This document shows positions 20,980-30,289 of a DNA stretch of 64,000 nt, one piece after another. The notes under the pieces were generated by a model, which saw only the letters and a program-made list of their open reading frames with translations, had not been told where the DNA came from and did not search any database. The translations under genes and the position numbers were made by a program. The first letter of the stretch is position 1. Each line of letters begins with the position of its first letter. Source of the stretch: Agrypnia vestita (taxonomy: Eukaryota; Arthropoda; Insecta; Trichoptera; Phryganeidae); assembly GCA_016648135.1 (NCBI GenBank), contig JADDOH010001983.1, forward strand, positions 1-64,000. The letters run 5' to 3'.

Positions 20980-21505
20980 TACGGGTTGATTTTCGAATGT
21001 TTCGATTCTGCCATCTCGTTACAGTTTGTTAATTTCTTTTAAATGATTATTGACATTAATCAAATTCGAAATTAGCTCCAAATTATCATGATGCGCAGAT
21101 GTAATGTGCGGGTGGGGCGGCACCTACCAAAATAATTACAAAGCGCAGTTGATTCCGCGTTCTAATTTGCGGGCACATTATCCCGCGGTCCAATGAGCTC
21201 GCCAATTGGTTAATTCATCTAGCTCCGAAATGACCGAAATAGTATAGTTGATGATTTTCAAGTTGATGATAACATACCCCAATTTGATGGATACATTATG
21301 TGAGATTTTTTCGTCTGGCCGGCGTTTCCCGGCCGGAAATAGGAAATTGAAATGGAGGAGTGGTAGGAAATCCCGCTATAAATCCTTTTTCCAATTCGTA
21401 TCGGGGTTTCAGTTGCAGGAGACTTGTTCGATTCGATCTAAGTATATATACGATGTACATATTTTTTTTACGTCACCACAGAAAGCCTTCTGAATGCAAT
21501 GATAA
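20980..21505. other. LTR remnant then unassigned stretch
   Basis: The first tens of bases look like the continuation of the interrupted LTR. From about 21060 the DNA has GC-moderate patches and an 81-codon plus-strand frame (21248-21493) without a recognisable domain. Confidence 0.35.
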
Positions 21506-21519
21506 GTGTACGTAATCTG

Positions 21520-22266
21520 TATAAATAAAAATGTAAATGTTCGTTTGTACAAAATCGCTAATCTCTGAAAGTTCTTTACCGATTGCTTTGAAATTTTGGC
21601 ACAATGATTTTTTTATATACCTACTTTATTTTTATAAACCTTTTATTTATTTAAATAAATTAAAATGTAAATTTTCTATTGTCCAAAATCTTCAATCTCC
21701 TACAGTTTTTCAACTATTTTGCTTTGAAATTTTAACACAACGTTCCATTAAAATTCGCACAAATTATTGGAAAAAAAAGACGGCGGTATCTACCCTTTAG
21801 TATTGATCAATGTTTAGATACTAGCTGCTCGTACCCGGCATTGCACGGTTTAAGGATTAAGTTGAAAATGAATTTGTGGGGGAAAACAAAGGTTCGATTC
21901 GAGCTGTATAGATTTGCATCGAAAATATATCAGGGGGAGTGAAAACGGTAAAAGGGGAGGGAGGAATAAGATATGTTTGCAAATTTTAAGTCCGATCGGT
22001 CGAATGATATAGATTTGCATCGAATATATATCGGGGGGAGAGGAAGTGGTAAAATAATTGGGAGGAAATGTCCTCTATGTTACCCGCCGAGTCCGAAAGA
22101 ATAAGTTTCCAAATTTTGAGTCTGATTGATCAAACGGTACAGATTTTCATCGAAAATATATCAGGGAGAGGGGAAGGGGTAAAATAATAGGGGGGAAATG
22201 TCTTTGAAATTTTTGTTTGGGAAACGGAATTCTTAACCCGTGCAACGCCGGGTAGGGAACAGCTAG
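21520..22266 (+). mobile_element. Helitron-like element with internal minisatellite
   Basis: The left part has two diverged copies of a ~130-bp unit (TGTAAATGTTCGTTTGTACA... and TGTAAATTTTCTATTGTCCA..., both containing GCTTTGAAATTTT). The right part 21821-22266 is bounded by inverted ends CTAGCTGCTCGTACCCGGC and GCCGGGTAGGGAACAGCTAG, the latter followed by T, with a hairpin-forming ACCCGTGCAACGCCGGGT just inside. It contains three ~125-140-bp repeats around ATAGATTTGCATCGA and a G-rich tract. The hairpin plus CTAG|T fits a Helitron 3' end. No helicase is present. Confidence 0.55.
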
Positions 22267-22392
22267 TATTAAATATAACTTAGTAACAAAATATTTTATT
22301 CATTTATTTGATTATTTAAATATTTTATTGGTATACATGTTATAAAGGGTGTTTCTGACGTAGCCTACAAGACTTACAGAGGTTAATAATAT

Positions 22393-22850
22393 TGTCAGGC
22401 AAATGAAAATACTGGAAATGAATTATTTTAACAAATTTACAAAGTCCCTGGACACGAATTTAATTTAAGTACTATTTCGCAATCAATCACTCGTCTGTGA
22501 AATACTTTATTATCGCTCGCTAGAATATGTTTAATTCTCCACGTAAATACTTCGCCCGATATCTGTTACTTGGATTAATCTGTGCGTTAGTAACACTGCG
22601 GTCGGTTTTATCGCTGGTAATGTTGCGTCGGTTAAAACGCCAAAACAACGATAATGCGCCGCGGTACTGGCTTCGCTTAATATACGAAACGGGTTGGATT
22701 TTCGAATCTCCGAGATTATTCTATACATATCTAGTGTTTGCGAGACGTCTTCCGAATGTTGTAGGTAATTTTAGAGTGTAGTAGGGCGTTCCAGTGGGTT
22801 CCATTGTGTTCGTATATTCGATTATATTCGACACATTACGAGGGATTCCG
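22393..22850 (-). mobile_element. LTR family A fragment
   Basis: It starts TGTCAGGCAAATGAAAATAC and contains CCCTGGACACGAATTTAA and TCACTCGTCTGTGAAATAC, the conserved blocks of the family. The following GC-rich part (22540-22780) probably belongs to the U3 side of the LTR. The distal end is not clear, and the 84-codon frame here is not coding. Confidence 0.55.
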
Positions 22851-22859
22851 ACAGTGCAC

Positions 22860-23480
22860 AATTCCTTATGTTTACAATTTTGTTACAGTATAATTAAGAT
22901 TATAAGTCGAAAAACACTTGTGAAAATTATCAATGGCTATGCAGATAGCTGCTAATTTTATTAAATTTTTCTGACTTAAAAATGTCAAAATTGACTTTTA
23001 TATGTTTGATTTTAGCTATACATTTATTATGTCTTAATTTAAATCAAAATACAATTTATATCATCTTATTCAAAGTTTTTTGTTTTTATTAAATAAAATA
23101 TGTTGGATTTTTATTAAATGATTTAATGACATTTTAAGTCAATTTGCAAGTGTTCTTGAAAAGTGCATCTTGAATCTTGATATAGAGTACCATAGTGTAC
23201 ATAGAGAATTAAATATTCATATATAATTTACGTAGAACAGCAGCGACTGCAAAATGTTGGCCGAAGGCTGTATTCACGGATTGATTCCTCCCTTGAGACA
23301 TGTTGCTGGTGTTGAATTATGTTGTGGCTGGAACAAAACAGCCACTCCGTAATGTAAGCCGAGTGCTCTTGGAGATTTGAATCACTAACCAACTAACAGC
23401 ATCGACTGCAGACAAAACATATACAGTTTCCGCCCGACGCACCAACAGCTGTAATTATAATTTTAATTTTAAATTAAATA
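22860..23480. other. Unassigned stretch with a GC-moderate island
   Basis: AT-rich to 23230, then a single-copy GC-moderate block to about 23455. No frame or motif is convincing. Confidence 0.35.
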
Positions 23481-23599
23481 ATATATTTATCTAACATGTC
23501 AGGGTGTCTCAAGAATTTGGTCTGAAAGAACAAAACATGCATATTGAAAGCAAGATCAAAATTCAAGATATACAAGACATCCGTGTAACCTATCATGAC

Positions 23600-23935
23600 A
23601 TATGACGTAGAGTCGCGGACTGACACAGTCCCTACCAAATGACTCCTCAGAACATATGAAACGAAAGCGCTGAGAACCACTACTGGAAAAACTCTACGTG
23701 ATCGTGTCCGAAATATAGACATAAGAAGAACTTGTAAAATAAAGTACAATAGCATGATGGAGTAGATCCAGAAGGAGATTCTGGAGAGATCACGTAGCCA
23801 CGATGGACAGTGACAGACTCCTGCATAGAGCAGCTAATGAAATCCCCTCTGAACAACGCCCACCAGGAAGACCACCGACAAGATGGAGGGATAGCTGGAC
23901 CTCGTCATGCCAGAATGCGTAGTTTTCTGTACTAC
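23600..23935 (+). pseudogene. LINE ORF2 C-terminal relic
   Basis: The plus strand gives GVESRTDTVPT, LLRTYETKALRTTTGKTLRD, RVRNIDIRRTCKI, then after a frameshift WRDHVATMDSDRLL and RPPGRPPTRWRDSW. These are the consecutive blocks of a LINE RT C terminus (YG.E.W.., E...LR...GKT..DR.RN..IR, WR.HV.RM, GRP..RWRD). A stop and a frameshift separate the blocks. Confidence 0.85.
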
Positions 23936-23999
23936 AGATCGACAAATCTAATAAAAGAAAAGAAGTAGAAGAACATATTATTTATGTTGTATATACCAT

Positions 24000-26080
24000 A
24001 ACCACAACATAACATATAAAGTTGATGATACACATAAGATAAATCTCTAAGAAAAACAAAGAAAAAATCTTTCGAAAAAAATTGCTACCGATTCAATTAA
24101 GTATAACTAAATGTTATCTGACTGTTTTAACAATAACAATACATAAATGATCGATTTAGAAACAAAACTTTGCAATTGAAGAAAATAAAGGTTGAAGTAT
24201 TTGAACATGGTGATCATCATTCATTCGTTGAAAAAAAATACGAGGCTGAATAAAAACACATGAAAAACATAAACGCTTTTTTGAGAATATTTATATTCCC
24301 CGAATGAGGATACACGGATTCGTGGTGATTGTGGCCTATAGTGTGAACGCATCCTAACACAGGTAGACCAATAGGAGGCATTACCAAATACGCAATAAAC
24401 GGAACCAAAGAAAATAATGTATAAAATATATATTTTTTTAATCTTTGTACTACACACACAATATTTGAGTTATTTATTACTACTATAGTTTCGAAAGAAA
24501 CAGTTCCTCTCATCGTTAGAATAACTAATTTAAATACAAAGTTTTATCAATCTATTCAGGTAGGGTAAAGAGCCGCGCAGTGGGGAGAATTTTTTGGTGA
24601 TTACTACTATTATAATCACTACCGGTGAGAACCTATCATAGACTTTTATGTTTCCCATTCTTTGTATTTACCTTATAATTGTCTGTTGGTTTTTCGAACA
24701 AATTAAATAAATAAATAAACCTAATTAACGTATTAGCTAAGTCCTGCTCTTACAAATTATTTACTACATTTTTGGGGGACATGGAGAATCGGTGGTGGAC
24801 ATGGAGAATCGGAAGTTAATTGACGAGTTGCCGTCCGCGCGTCCGAGGTTTAAATCTTTCTCCAGCCGTCTAATTTCGTTATTCAGCAGTGAAATCCAGG
24901 ATGTTGCAGTTACGGGACAGTCACAAATAAATTATCGTATTTATTTATGTAAAAATATTAACATAACACGCAGGAAAAGAAAATTGAAGAACATAAAATA
25001 TAAATGGTAGTTCTCACCTCGTATTGAAACGGCATCTTTCATACGGGTGGTACACAAAATAAGTGGCAAGCTGGAAAAAAAATATCAAATCGAACCCTGA
25101 TCCAAGTTTAAATATCCATTAAAAAGTAGGAATAATGTATATTTTATTAACATGTGAAAGTTCCCCAGAAATAAAACTGAAGAAGAAAACGGGATGCTGA
25201 TCATCTGTCTCAATTACCGGAAACCACCCCTGGTACAGGGCGGAACTTGCAGAGAGGCGAATTCCGGAATTGCCGATCGATCGTTTGCTCTGCAAATTCG
25301 GATATGGTAGCCGAACTAATTTTGCCTTGGTGATTCAACAATTGAATTCAAAGCCTACGAGAGATGAATCACTGGTCCGTAATGAAATGTTAGGGAGGGG
25401 TGCGAAAACAAAACGTGAAAGCTTTCTTCTTCTTCTTTTCTGTCTCTTTCTGTCTTTCTCTCTCTTTCTTGTGGAGTTTTATTTTTGTAAGTGCACTCTT
25501 CATATTTATTTTTAGTATTAAGTACCTGACGAATCCTGAGCTAAGCAAAACCGATTGGGGTTGTATTTAATAAAATTCGTGGTTTCATACAAAGTGCTTT
25601 ATTTAATAAATTATCTTTTGCAATAATTGGGTGGGAGGGTAAAATAATCTTGAATCCATTAGCAAAGACTCAAAAGTGTATTATTCGAATCATCAACAAA
25701 AGATCGAGAATGTTTATTTCAGATTATTTATTTAAATTTTTTGACATTCTTGACCTGACCGTAATTATGCCATAAAATCGTACTTATAATATTTCACAAG
25801 AACAAAATAGCATATAATAGAACCTAACAAACACGTGTCAAACAAGAAAACCTCTTTTGGATAACGACACATTCATTTCATTGCTTTTCGTGTCGTTAAT
25901 AAGTTAACTAACGATATTAAGGCAACTTTAAAACCCAGCCATTTTAAATAATAATTTTAAATAATTGGCTAAAAAAATCAGGGAGAAAGTATGCTGAGGA
26001 TATGATCCACCCATGATCAAATCTTTTAATTTTTTTTTTTATGTATTTCTTTATTTTTTATGTATATTTTCTTTTCTATT
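24000..26080. other. Mostly unique AT-rich stretch
   Basis: No gene is supported. A 15-bp direct repeat GACATGGAGAATCGG occurs at 24779 and 24799. GC-moderate islands stand at 24775-24925 and 25190-25420 without a recognisable protein. The frames in 24.2-24.5 kb lack motifs. Confidence 0.4.
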
Positions 26081-26215
26081 GTATTATATTATCTATTAAA
26101 TTGTTAATTGTAACTGCCCCAAAACAGGTTTCACCTAGTGGGGCGTTATAATACAAATGTGAAAAGTGTAATTCTAATTATCATAATATAAATAAATATA
26201 ACAAATAAATTGTAG
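26080..26215 (+). repeat. LINE-like 3' tail
   Basis: AACTGCCCCAAAACAGGTTT then TCACCTAGTGGGGCGTTATA forms a small CCCC/GGGG stem and is followed by AAATAAATATAACAAATAAAT. The tail at 45.26 kb has the same layout (CCAGAACAGATTTCACCTAG, TTGGGCATTACA, AAATAAATG). Such a hairpin plus short A-rich repeats is typical of LINE 3' UTR ends. Confidence 0.45.
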
Positions 26216-26219
26216 ATAA

Positions 26220-27235
26220 TAGTTTTGAAGATGTTTTTGAATTAAGATAGAAATTACAAATTATAGAATAATGGTGATATTCTCGTAAATACGATATTGC
26301 GTGTTTACAACACACTGTATATTCATCCCTAGAGCGCTCCACAGCTACGAATCTACCCTTTTAAAATACTCGATAATCTAATAAAAAAATATCAAGTATT
26401 ATTAAAAAAAGGTATTTCCATTTGTTCAAACAAACGTATTCTCTGTAAGAGAATTCAGGAATTAGATCCCTGAGGACAGACCTTGTTAGCGATAGGACAT
26501 CAATCGTTATTTAATACAACCCCGACCATTTATCGCGGGTGGCGGGCAGTAAGGGGTCCTTTCTGTTTAGGGGTTAACTTTTTTGTTGCATCGTTTTTAT
26601 CCGCACCGAGCCTCGAAAGCCTGGACCAACAGATATAATATTTATTGTGTCGAATACTCGTGACGTTTATTTGACAATTTTGAAATTTGTACTTAAGTTT
26701 TTTTAAACTTGTTAAAAATATCTGTAATAATTGTGAAATTTAAATAATGTTTATGCGATTAGTAATAAATTACTGTATATTTTAAATAGATAGTAAATTT
26801 TACAAAACGAACAGTTAAAATGAAACATAATGATAAAATTAAATATTGGAAATACAACAATATTTATATTTATAGTATTTAATCAATAGGGTAAAAGATT
26901 ATTTATCTAATGTAAAAATTTTGCATGTCCAAAAATTATTTAAAAAAATATCGTTTCATTCATTAATTCAACGATTATTGATGAGATTATAATTAAATAT
27001 TTCACATGAATTAATGTAACAGTTGAAAATTAATACAAGCTACCCTGCATAAAGAGAGAACATATGCGATGCGTGTAACTCGTCGTAGCAATGAAGCGGG
27101 CTATTTAGCTTGCTATTGGCGCGACTTCCCGTCGAACCTAGTCCATAGATTTTTTGGAGTAGATGGACGTTTGGAATTGCCAAGGCTAGCGACCGGGACA
27201 GGTATATATAAAGAAATACTATTATCTAATTATTT
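26220..27235. other. Unassigned stretch
   Basis: Mostly AT-rich. Two GC-moderate, apparently single-copy islands lie at 26455-26640 and 27050-27205. Neither yields a protein; they could be conserved non-coding DNA. Confidence 0.35.
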
Positions 27236-27260
27236 AAGGTAATTTACCATATTATACAGT

Positions 27261-27296
27261 AGTACTTCTATAAATAAATATATTTATAGAAGTACT
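27261..27296. repeat. Perfect 16-bp-arm hairpin
   Basis: AGTACTTCTATAAATA (27261-27276) and its exact complement (27281-27296) are separated by four bases. It could pair fully in single-stranded DNA or RNA. There is no terminator-like context, and it may be a tiny foldback relic. Confidence 0.8.
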
Positions 27297-27424
27297 ATAG
27301 TCAATTAAAAATTACTCTGTCTTATCTTGTAAAATCAATCTTCAAATTCTTTGTAATCATTATCTGCCCAATTTGTATTTTTCATAATATTAAACTAATC
27401 AAAAATTACCTGTCAGTAATAACG

Positions 27425-28262
27425 GGAAAATAATAATAATTTATATAATAATTGTGGGCAGAGATGTGACGCATCTAAGATACAAGTATTTGAAAACAGA
27501 TACAAGATGCAGAATACGTATTTTCATCTTGTATCTGAAATACTTTCTTGAATATTTATCTTGTATCTTGTATTTAGATACATTCTTTTGGTGTCTTAGT
27601 ATTTTGCAAATACTAAGATTGATAAGATACTTTTTTCCAATGATGTACCTATAAATAGAACTCATCGAAGAAAAATGAGCGACAAAATGTTTGAAGAACT
27701 GGTTTTACTTGAGTCTCAATTAAAACCTTAAAAATATAATATATTATTTTGTCAAATTTGCACGATCAATGCGATTTATTAGTAAATAATTCACATAAAA
27801 AAATAAACTTACATTCAATAAAATGTGTTTTCTTACAAAAGGATTGTATCTTTAAAAAGTATTTGGGAGATACGTATTTTGTATCTAGTATTTCAGATAC
27901 CATTCCAGAAAGTTATTTGTATCTGGTATTTGAGATACTTGATTTTAAAGTATCTTGCATTTTGTATTCCAAATACTTTGTATAGGGCGTCTTGTACATC
28001 ACTGATTGTGGGGTATAAGAACAAAGGCAGCAATATCCAAAAAATATTTTGAATGTAGTCACCGAGGATTACAAATTTAAAATGTACTGATTTCTAGATT
28101 TTATGTATCTCTATCTCTGTCAAAACCATGTTTCCTACAAAGTATTGAATTCAGTACATTATAAATTAGTTATCCTCGATGCTTGCACAATATTGTTTTT
28201 GAATATTGCTGTCTCTGCTTTTATAACACACAATAAATTTAAAAAATAACTATAATTATTCG
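27425..28262. mobile_element. Palindromic element split by a hAT MITE
   Basis: The left arm (27425-27458 plus 28013-28091) mirrors the right arm (about 28135-28262). Matching blocks include ATTGTGGGGTATAAG with the complement of CTTTTATAACACACAAT, GGCAGCAATATCCAAAAAAT with ATTGTTTTTGAATATTGCTG, and CCGAGGATTAC with GTTATCCTCG. The homology continues on both sides of the inserted element, so the palindrome was there first. Confidence 0.75.
27459..28004. mobile_element. hAT-type MITE with 8-bp target duplication
   Basis: The ends are CAGAGATGTGACG and its inverted counterpart ending ACATCACTG, giving the hAT-style terminus CAGWGATGT. Perfect 8-bp duplications ATTGTGGG flank it at 27451-27458 and 28005-28012, the TSD length of hAT elements. 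The 546-bp interior is full of GATAC/GTATC and AGTATTT motifs on both strands, probably subterminal repeats bound by transposase. It encodes nothing and needs an autonomous partner. Confidence 0.93.
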
Positions 28263-28264
28263 CG

Positions 28265-28825
28265 TAATTTCGAATGGAGTTGATAGTAGATGTGGTTTGT
28301 ATTGTGTTGCCATCCGATTCGAACAGTTGTCAATATTTTTTTGTTATGGATTGATTTGCGGTACTGTCAGACGGACGTAGTGAAATTATACATGCAGAAT
28401 TATGTTGTGCATTGCTCTAAATTTTATCGTACATAATTGTGGACAAAAGCCGCACTGCAGTGCATCCAAGCACACATACCGAACGATGTTCGGATTTCCC
28501 TGGTATCGCAGTGTCTTAGTAATGTTCACAGAGGGGCGATTGCACGGATTTCAAGCTGTGCTGAGGCACTGTGTCATTGGCTACCACTGGTCGAGGATTC
28601 AATGCCCTAACGGCTGCATTCTCCAATGATCTTAAGTCAATGGTTGCATATATGATGGCATGATGGTATTGCTTTAGTAACAGGTAGTACTTTGTTGACA
28701 TTATTCGTTGCAGAAGCATTCCTAAATTCCGATAAAATATTTATCGGAGAATTTTTGAATAACAAAAACCGCGATGACCTAAAGTAGAAGATTAAAAATA
28801 TTAATGTAATAGATCTGAGGAACGT
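28265..28825. other. Unassigned stretch
   Basis: The block 28400-28720 is GC-moderate and open for 75 codons on the plus strand (28402-28629), but no domain is recognisable. I do not call a gene. Confidence 0.35.
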
Positions 28826-28826
28826 A

Positions 28827-29038
28827 TGTCGCGACGCCAGAAAGAGACTGCATGACAGTGAGAGAGAACGTATAAAAAGGCGCGTGAATGTCGAGTCGAG
28901 CCTCTTCTACTACCATTGTTATCCAGACCGCATCTTACTGTATAAACGATTGTCTAACCCGTTATTGCTACCAAATAAATACTTACGAGAACGAAGTCTT
29001 TACTTGGAACAACCTAATCCCGAAACAAGAGTATTACA
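28827..29038 (+). mobile_element. Solo LTR-like element (family B)
   Basis: It begins TGTCGCGACGCCAGAAAGAG, has a TATA box (TATAAAAAGGCGCG, near 28872), a polyadenylation signal in ACCAAATAAATACTTACG and ends near GTATTACA. This is U3-R-U5 order. The tail TTTACTTGGAACAACCTAAT resembles TATTATTGGAACTAGCATCC of the 49.0-kb LTR. Neither primer-binding site nor gag-pol follows. The 3' boundary is uncertain and no clean target duplication is visible. Confidence 0.55.
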
Positions 29039-29039
29039 A

Positions 29040-29485
29040 TTAATTAAGGCGATTAATTGAAAAAAATGTTAATTGTTGCCTTTTAATAAATTCCCTTCAT
29101 ATTCGCAATTTTTTTTTCAAAATAAATTGTTTTTTTTTTAATTACTAGAATCACAGTATACTAAGAACAGTAATACGTCTTCATACAAACTGGCCGCTAC
29201 CCATTAGAATGTGTGCGTGCGTGGTCGGCGCCGTGTACGCACGCACTGTGACGCACACATTGACATAAAATATGGGGGCACAAGGCGGCGGCATTCGCGC
29301 TCGCAGCCGCCGCTTTAGAAAAAAAAATGCGCTTCCTGAAAAAAATGCCTTTTTTTATGTTTGCGGTGCTTTACTAAAAAGGTGTGTTTATTATCACAAA
29401 GACTGTGAGTTTTTAAAAGTCTACGTAGATGTTAATCAGCGTTCTTGCAATTTAAGTGCAGAAACTAGGTATACTTATTAGAGAA
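29040..29485. other. Unassigned stretch with a GC-rich island
   Basis: The patch 29185-29310 is very GC-rich (GTGTGCGTGCGTGG, GGCGGCGGCATTCGCGC) in an AT-rich setting. A 69-codon frame starts at 29272 with no recognised domain. It may be the interior of the element that ends at 29556. Confidence 0.35.
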
Positions 29486-29489
29486 ATTT

Positions 29490-29556
29490 TCGGGTTTCGT
29501 GTCTACCGTCTATCGTGTCGGAATCTCAGACGCTAGGTGTTAAAAGAAAGGGAGTA
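29490..29556 (-). repeat. 350-570 bp repeat family, terminal fragment
   Basis: On the minus strand it reads TACTCCCTTTCTTTTAACAC, CTAGCGTCTGAG and further GGTAGACACGAAAC. The first part matches the left end, and the last block matches the middle of the short copy at 10.15-10.49 kb. Only this end was found. Confidence 0.6.
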
Positions 29557-29569
29557 AAAATAAAGTGAC

Positions 29570-30015
29570 AACCCTAGCGTCAATGCAATAGTAGGCTAAT
29601 AACTCGCCGACAGGCCGGAGATAACCTACTGTTCTGGGTATACTGTACCAGTATGCACTGAACGCTGAATCTATTGACTCTATACGCAAACATTCTCCAT
29701 TTGGGTCGTCCGCGTAGTGGTAATGTCAAGGGTCAAATGTCAAACAACTCAGCCTTTTTATATTAATTTAATTGTCTTGTGCTTTTCCACGGGAGTACGG
29801 CAGGTATATGAGTAAAAACTACAAATGATGTAATTATTGTTTCCATTGCCAGCTTAAAAAAACAAATGGCGAAATCGTACAAAGTGGCGAGAAGTACAGA
29901 TTGTTTTAAAATGCATACAAAAAACTTTAAGCGTGTAGAAATATTAAACACATAACATATTATCTACTAGTCACTTGTAAAAATAATGTATTTAATATTT
30001 AAACACGATTACTCA
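29570..30015. other. No recognisable feature
   Basis: GC-moderate to 29750 and AT-rich afterwards. No motif is seen. Confidence 0.4.
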
Positions 30016-30018
<3 letters not shown>

Positions 30019-30069
<51 letters not shown>

Positions 30070-30086
30070 ATATAATATATATATAT
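30019..30086. repeat. (TA)n microsatellite
   Basis: About 68 bp of TA repeats with occasional TAA interruptions, directly next to the poly(T) end of a minus-strand SINE. It probably grew from the SINE insertion site or tail. Confidence 0.95.
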
Positions 30087-30276
30087 TTTTTTTTTTTTTT
30101 TTAAATAAAGATGCGAACACGGAATACGCGTCACATCAATATTCTTACTATTTTCAAACTAAGCTAAACGCTTGTGCTATGAAAATAGGACTAACTTGCT
30201 AGTCTGGGCTGAGATCCGAACCCGCGACCTTTGGATCACGAGGCGAGTATCCTAACCACAAGACCAACAAGCTACT
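30087..30276 (-). mobile_element. tRNA-derived SINE, family 2, full-length
   Basis: Minus strand: the tRNA-like head has GGTCTTGTGGTTAGGATACT (A-box region) and GGTCGCGGGTTCGGATCTC (B-box region). The body contains AGTCCTATTTTCATAGC, GCTTAGTTTGAAAATAG and ATATTGATGTGACGCG, and a poly(A) tail (T-run on plus at 30087-30103). 5'-truncated copies lie at 56.35 and 59.41 kb. The head is a different tRNA type from SINE family 1. Confidence 0.88.
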
Positions 30277-30289
30277 CATACATATATAC

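Noticed and set aside
20039..22850. Full-length LTR retrotransposon between the minus-strand LTR copies at 20.0 and 22.4 kb
   Set aside because: Between them lie the dispersed repeat and a Helitron-like element; no retroviral-type ORF.
27261..27296. Rho-independent terminator
   Set aside because: The genome is eukaryotic and the hairpin is AT-rich with no U-tract logic; described as a hairpin only.
30185..30276. tRNA gene on the minus strand
   Set aside because: The tRNA-like part is fused to a SINE body with a poly(A) tail, and truncated relatives occur elsewhere.
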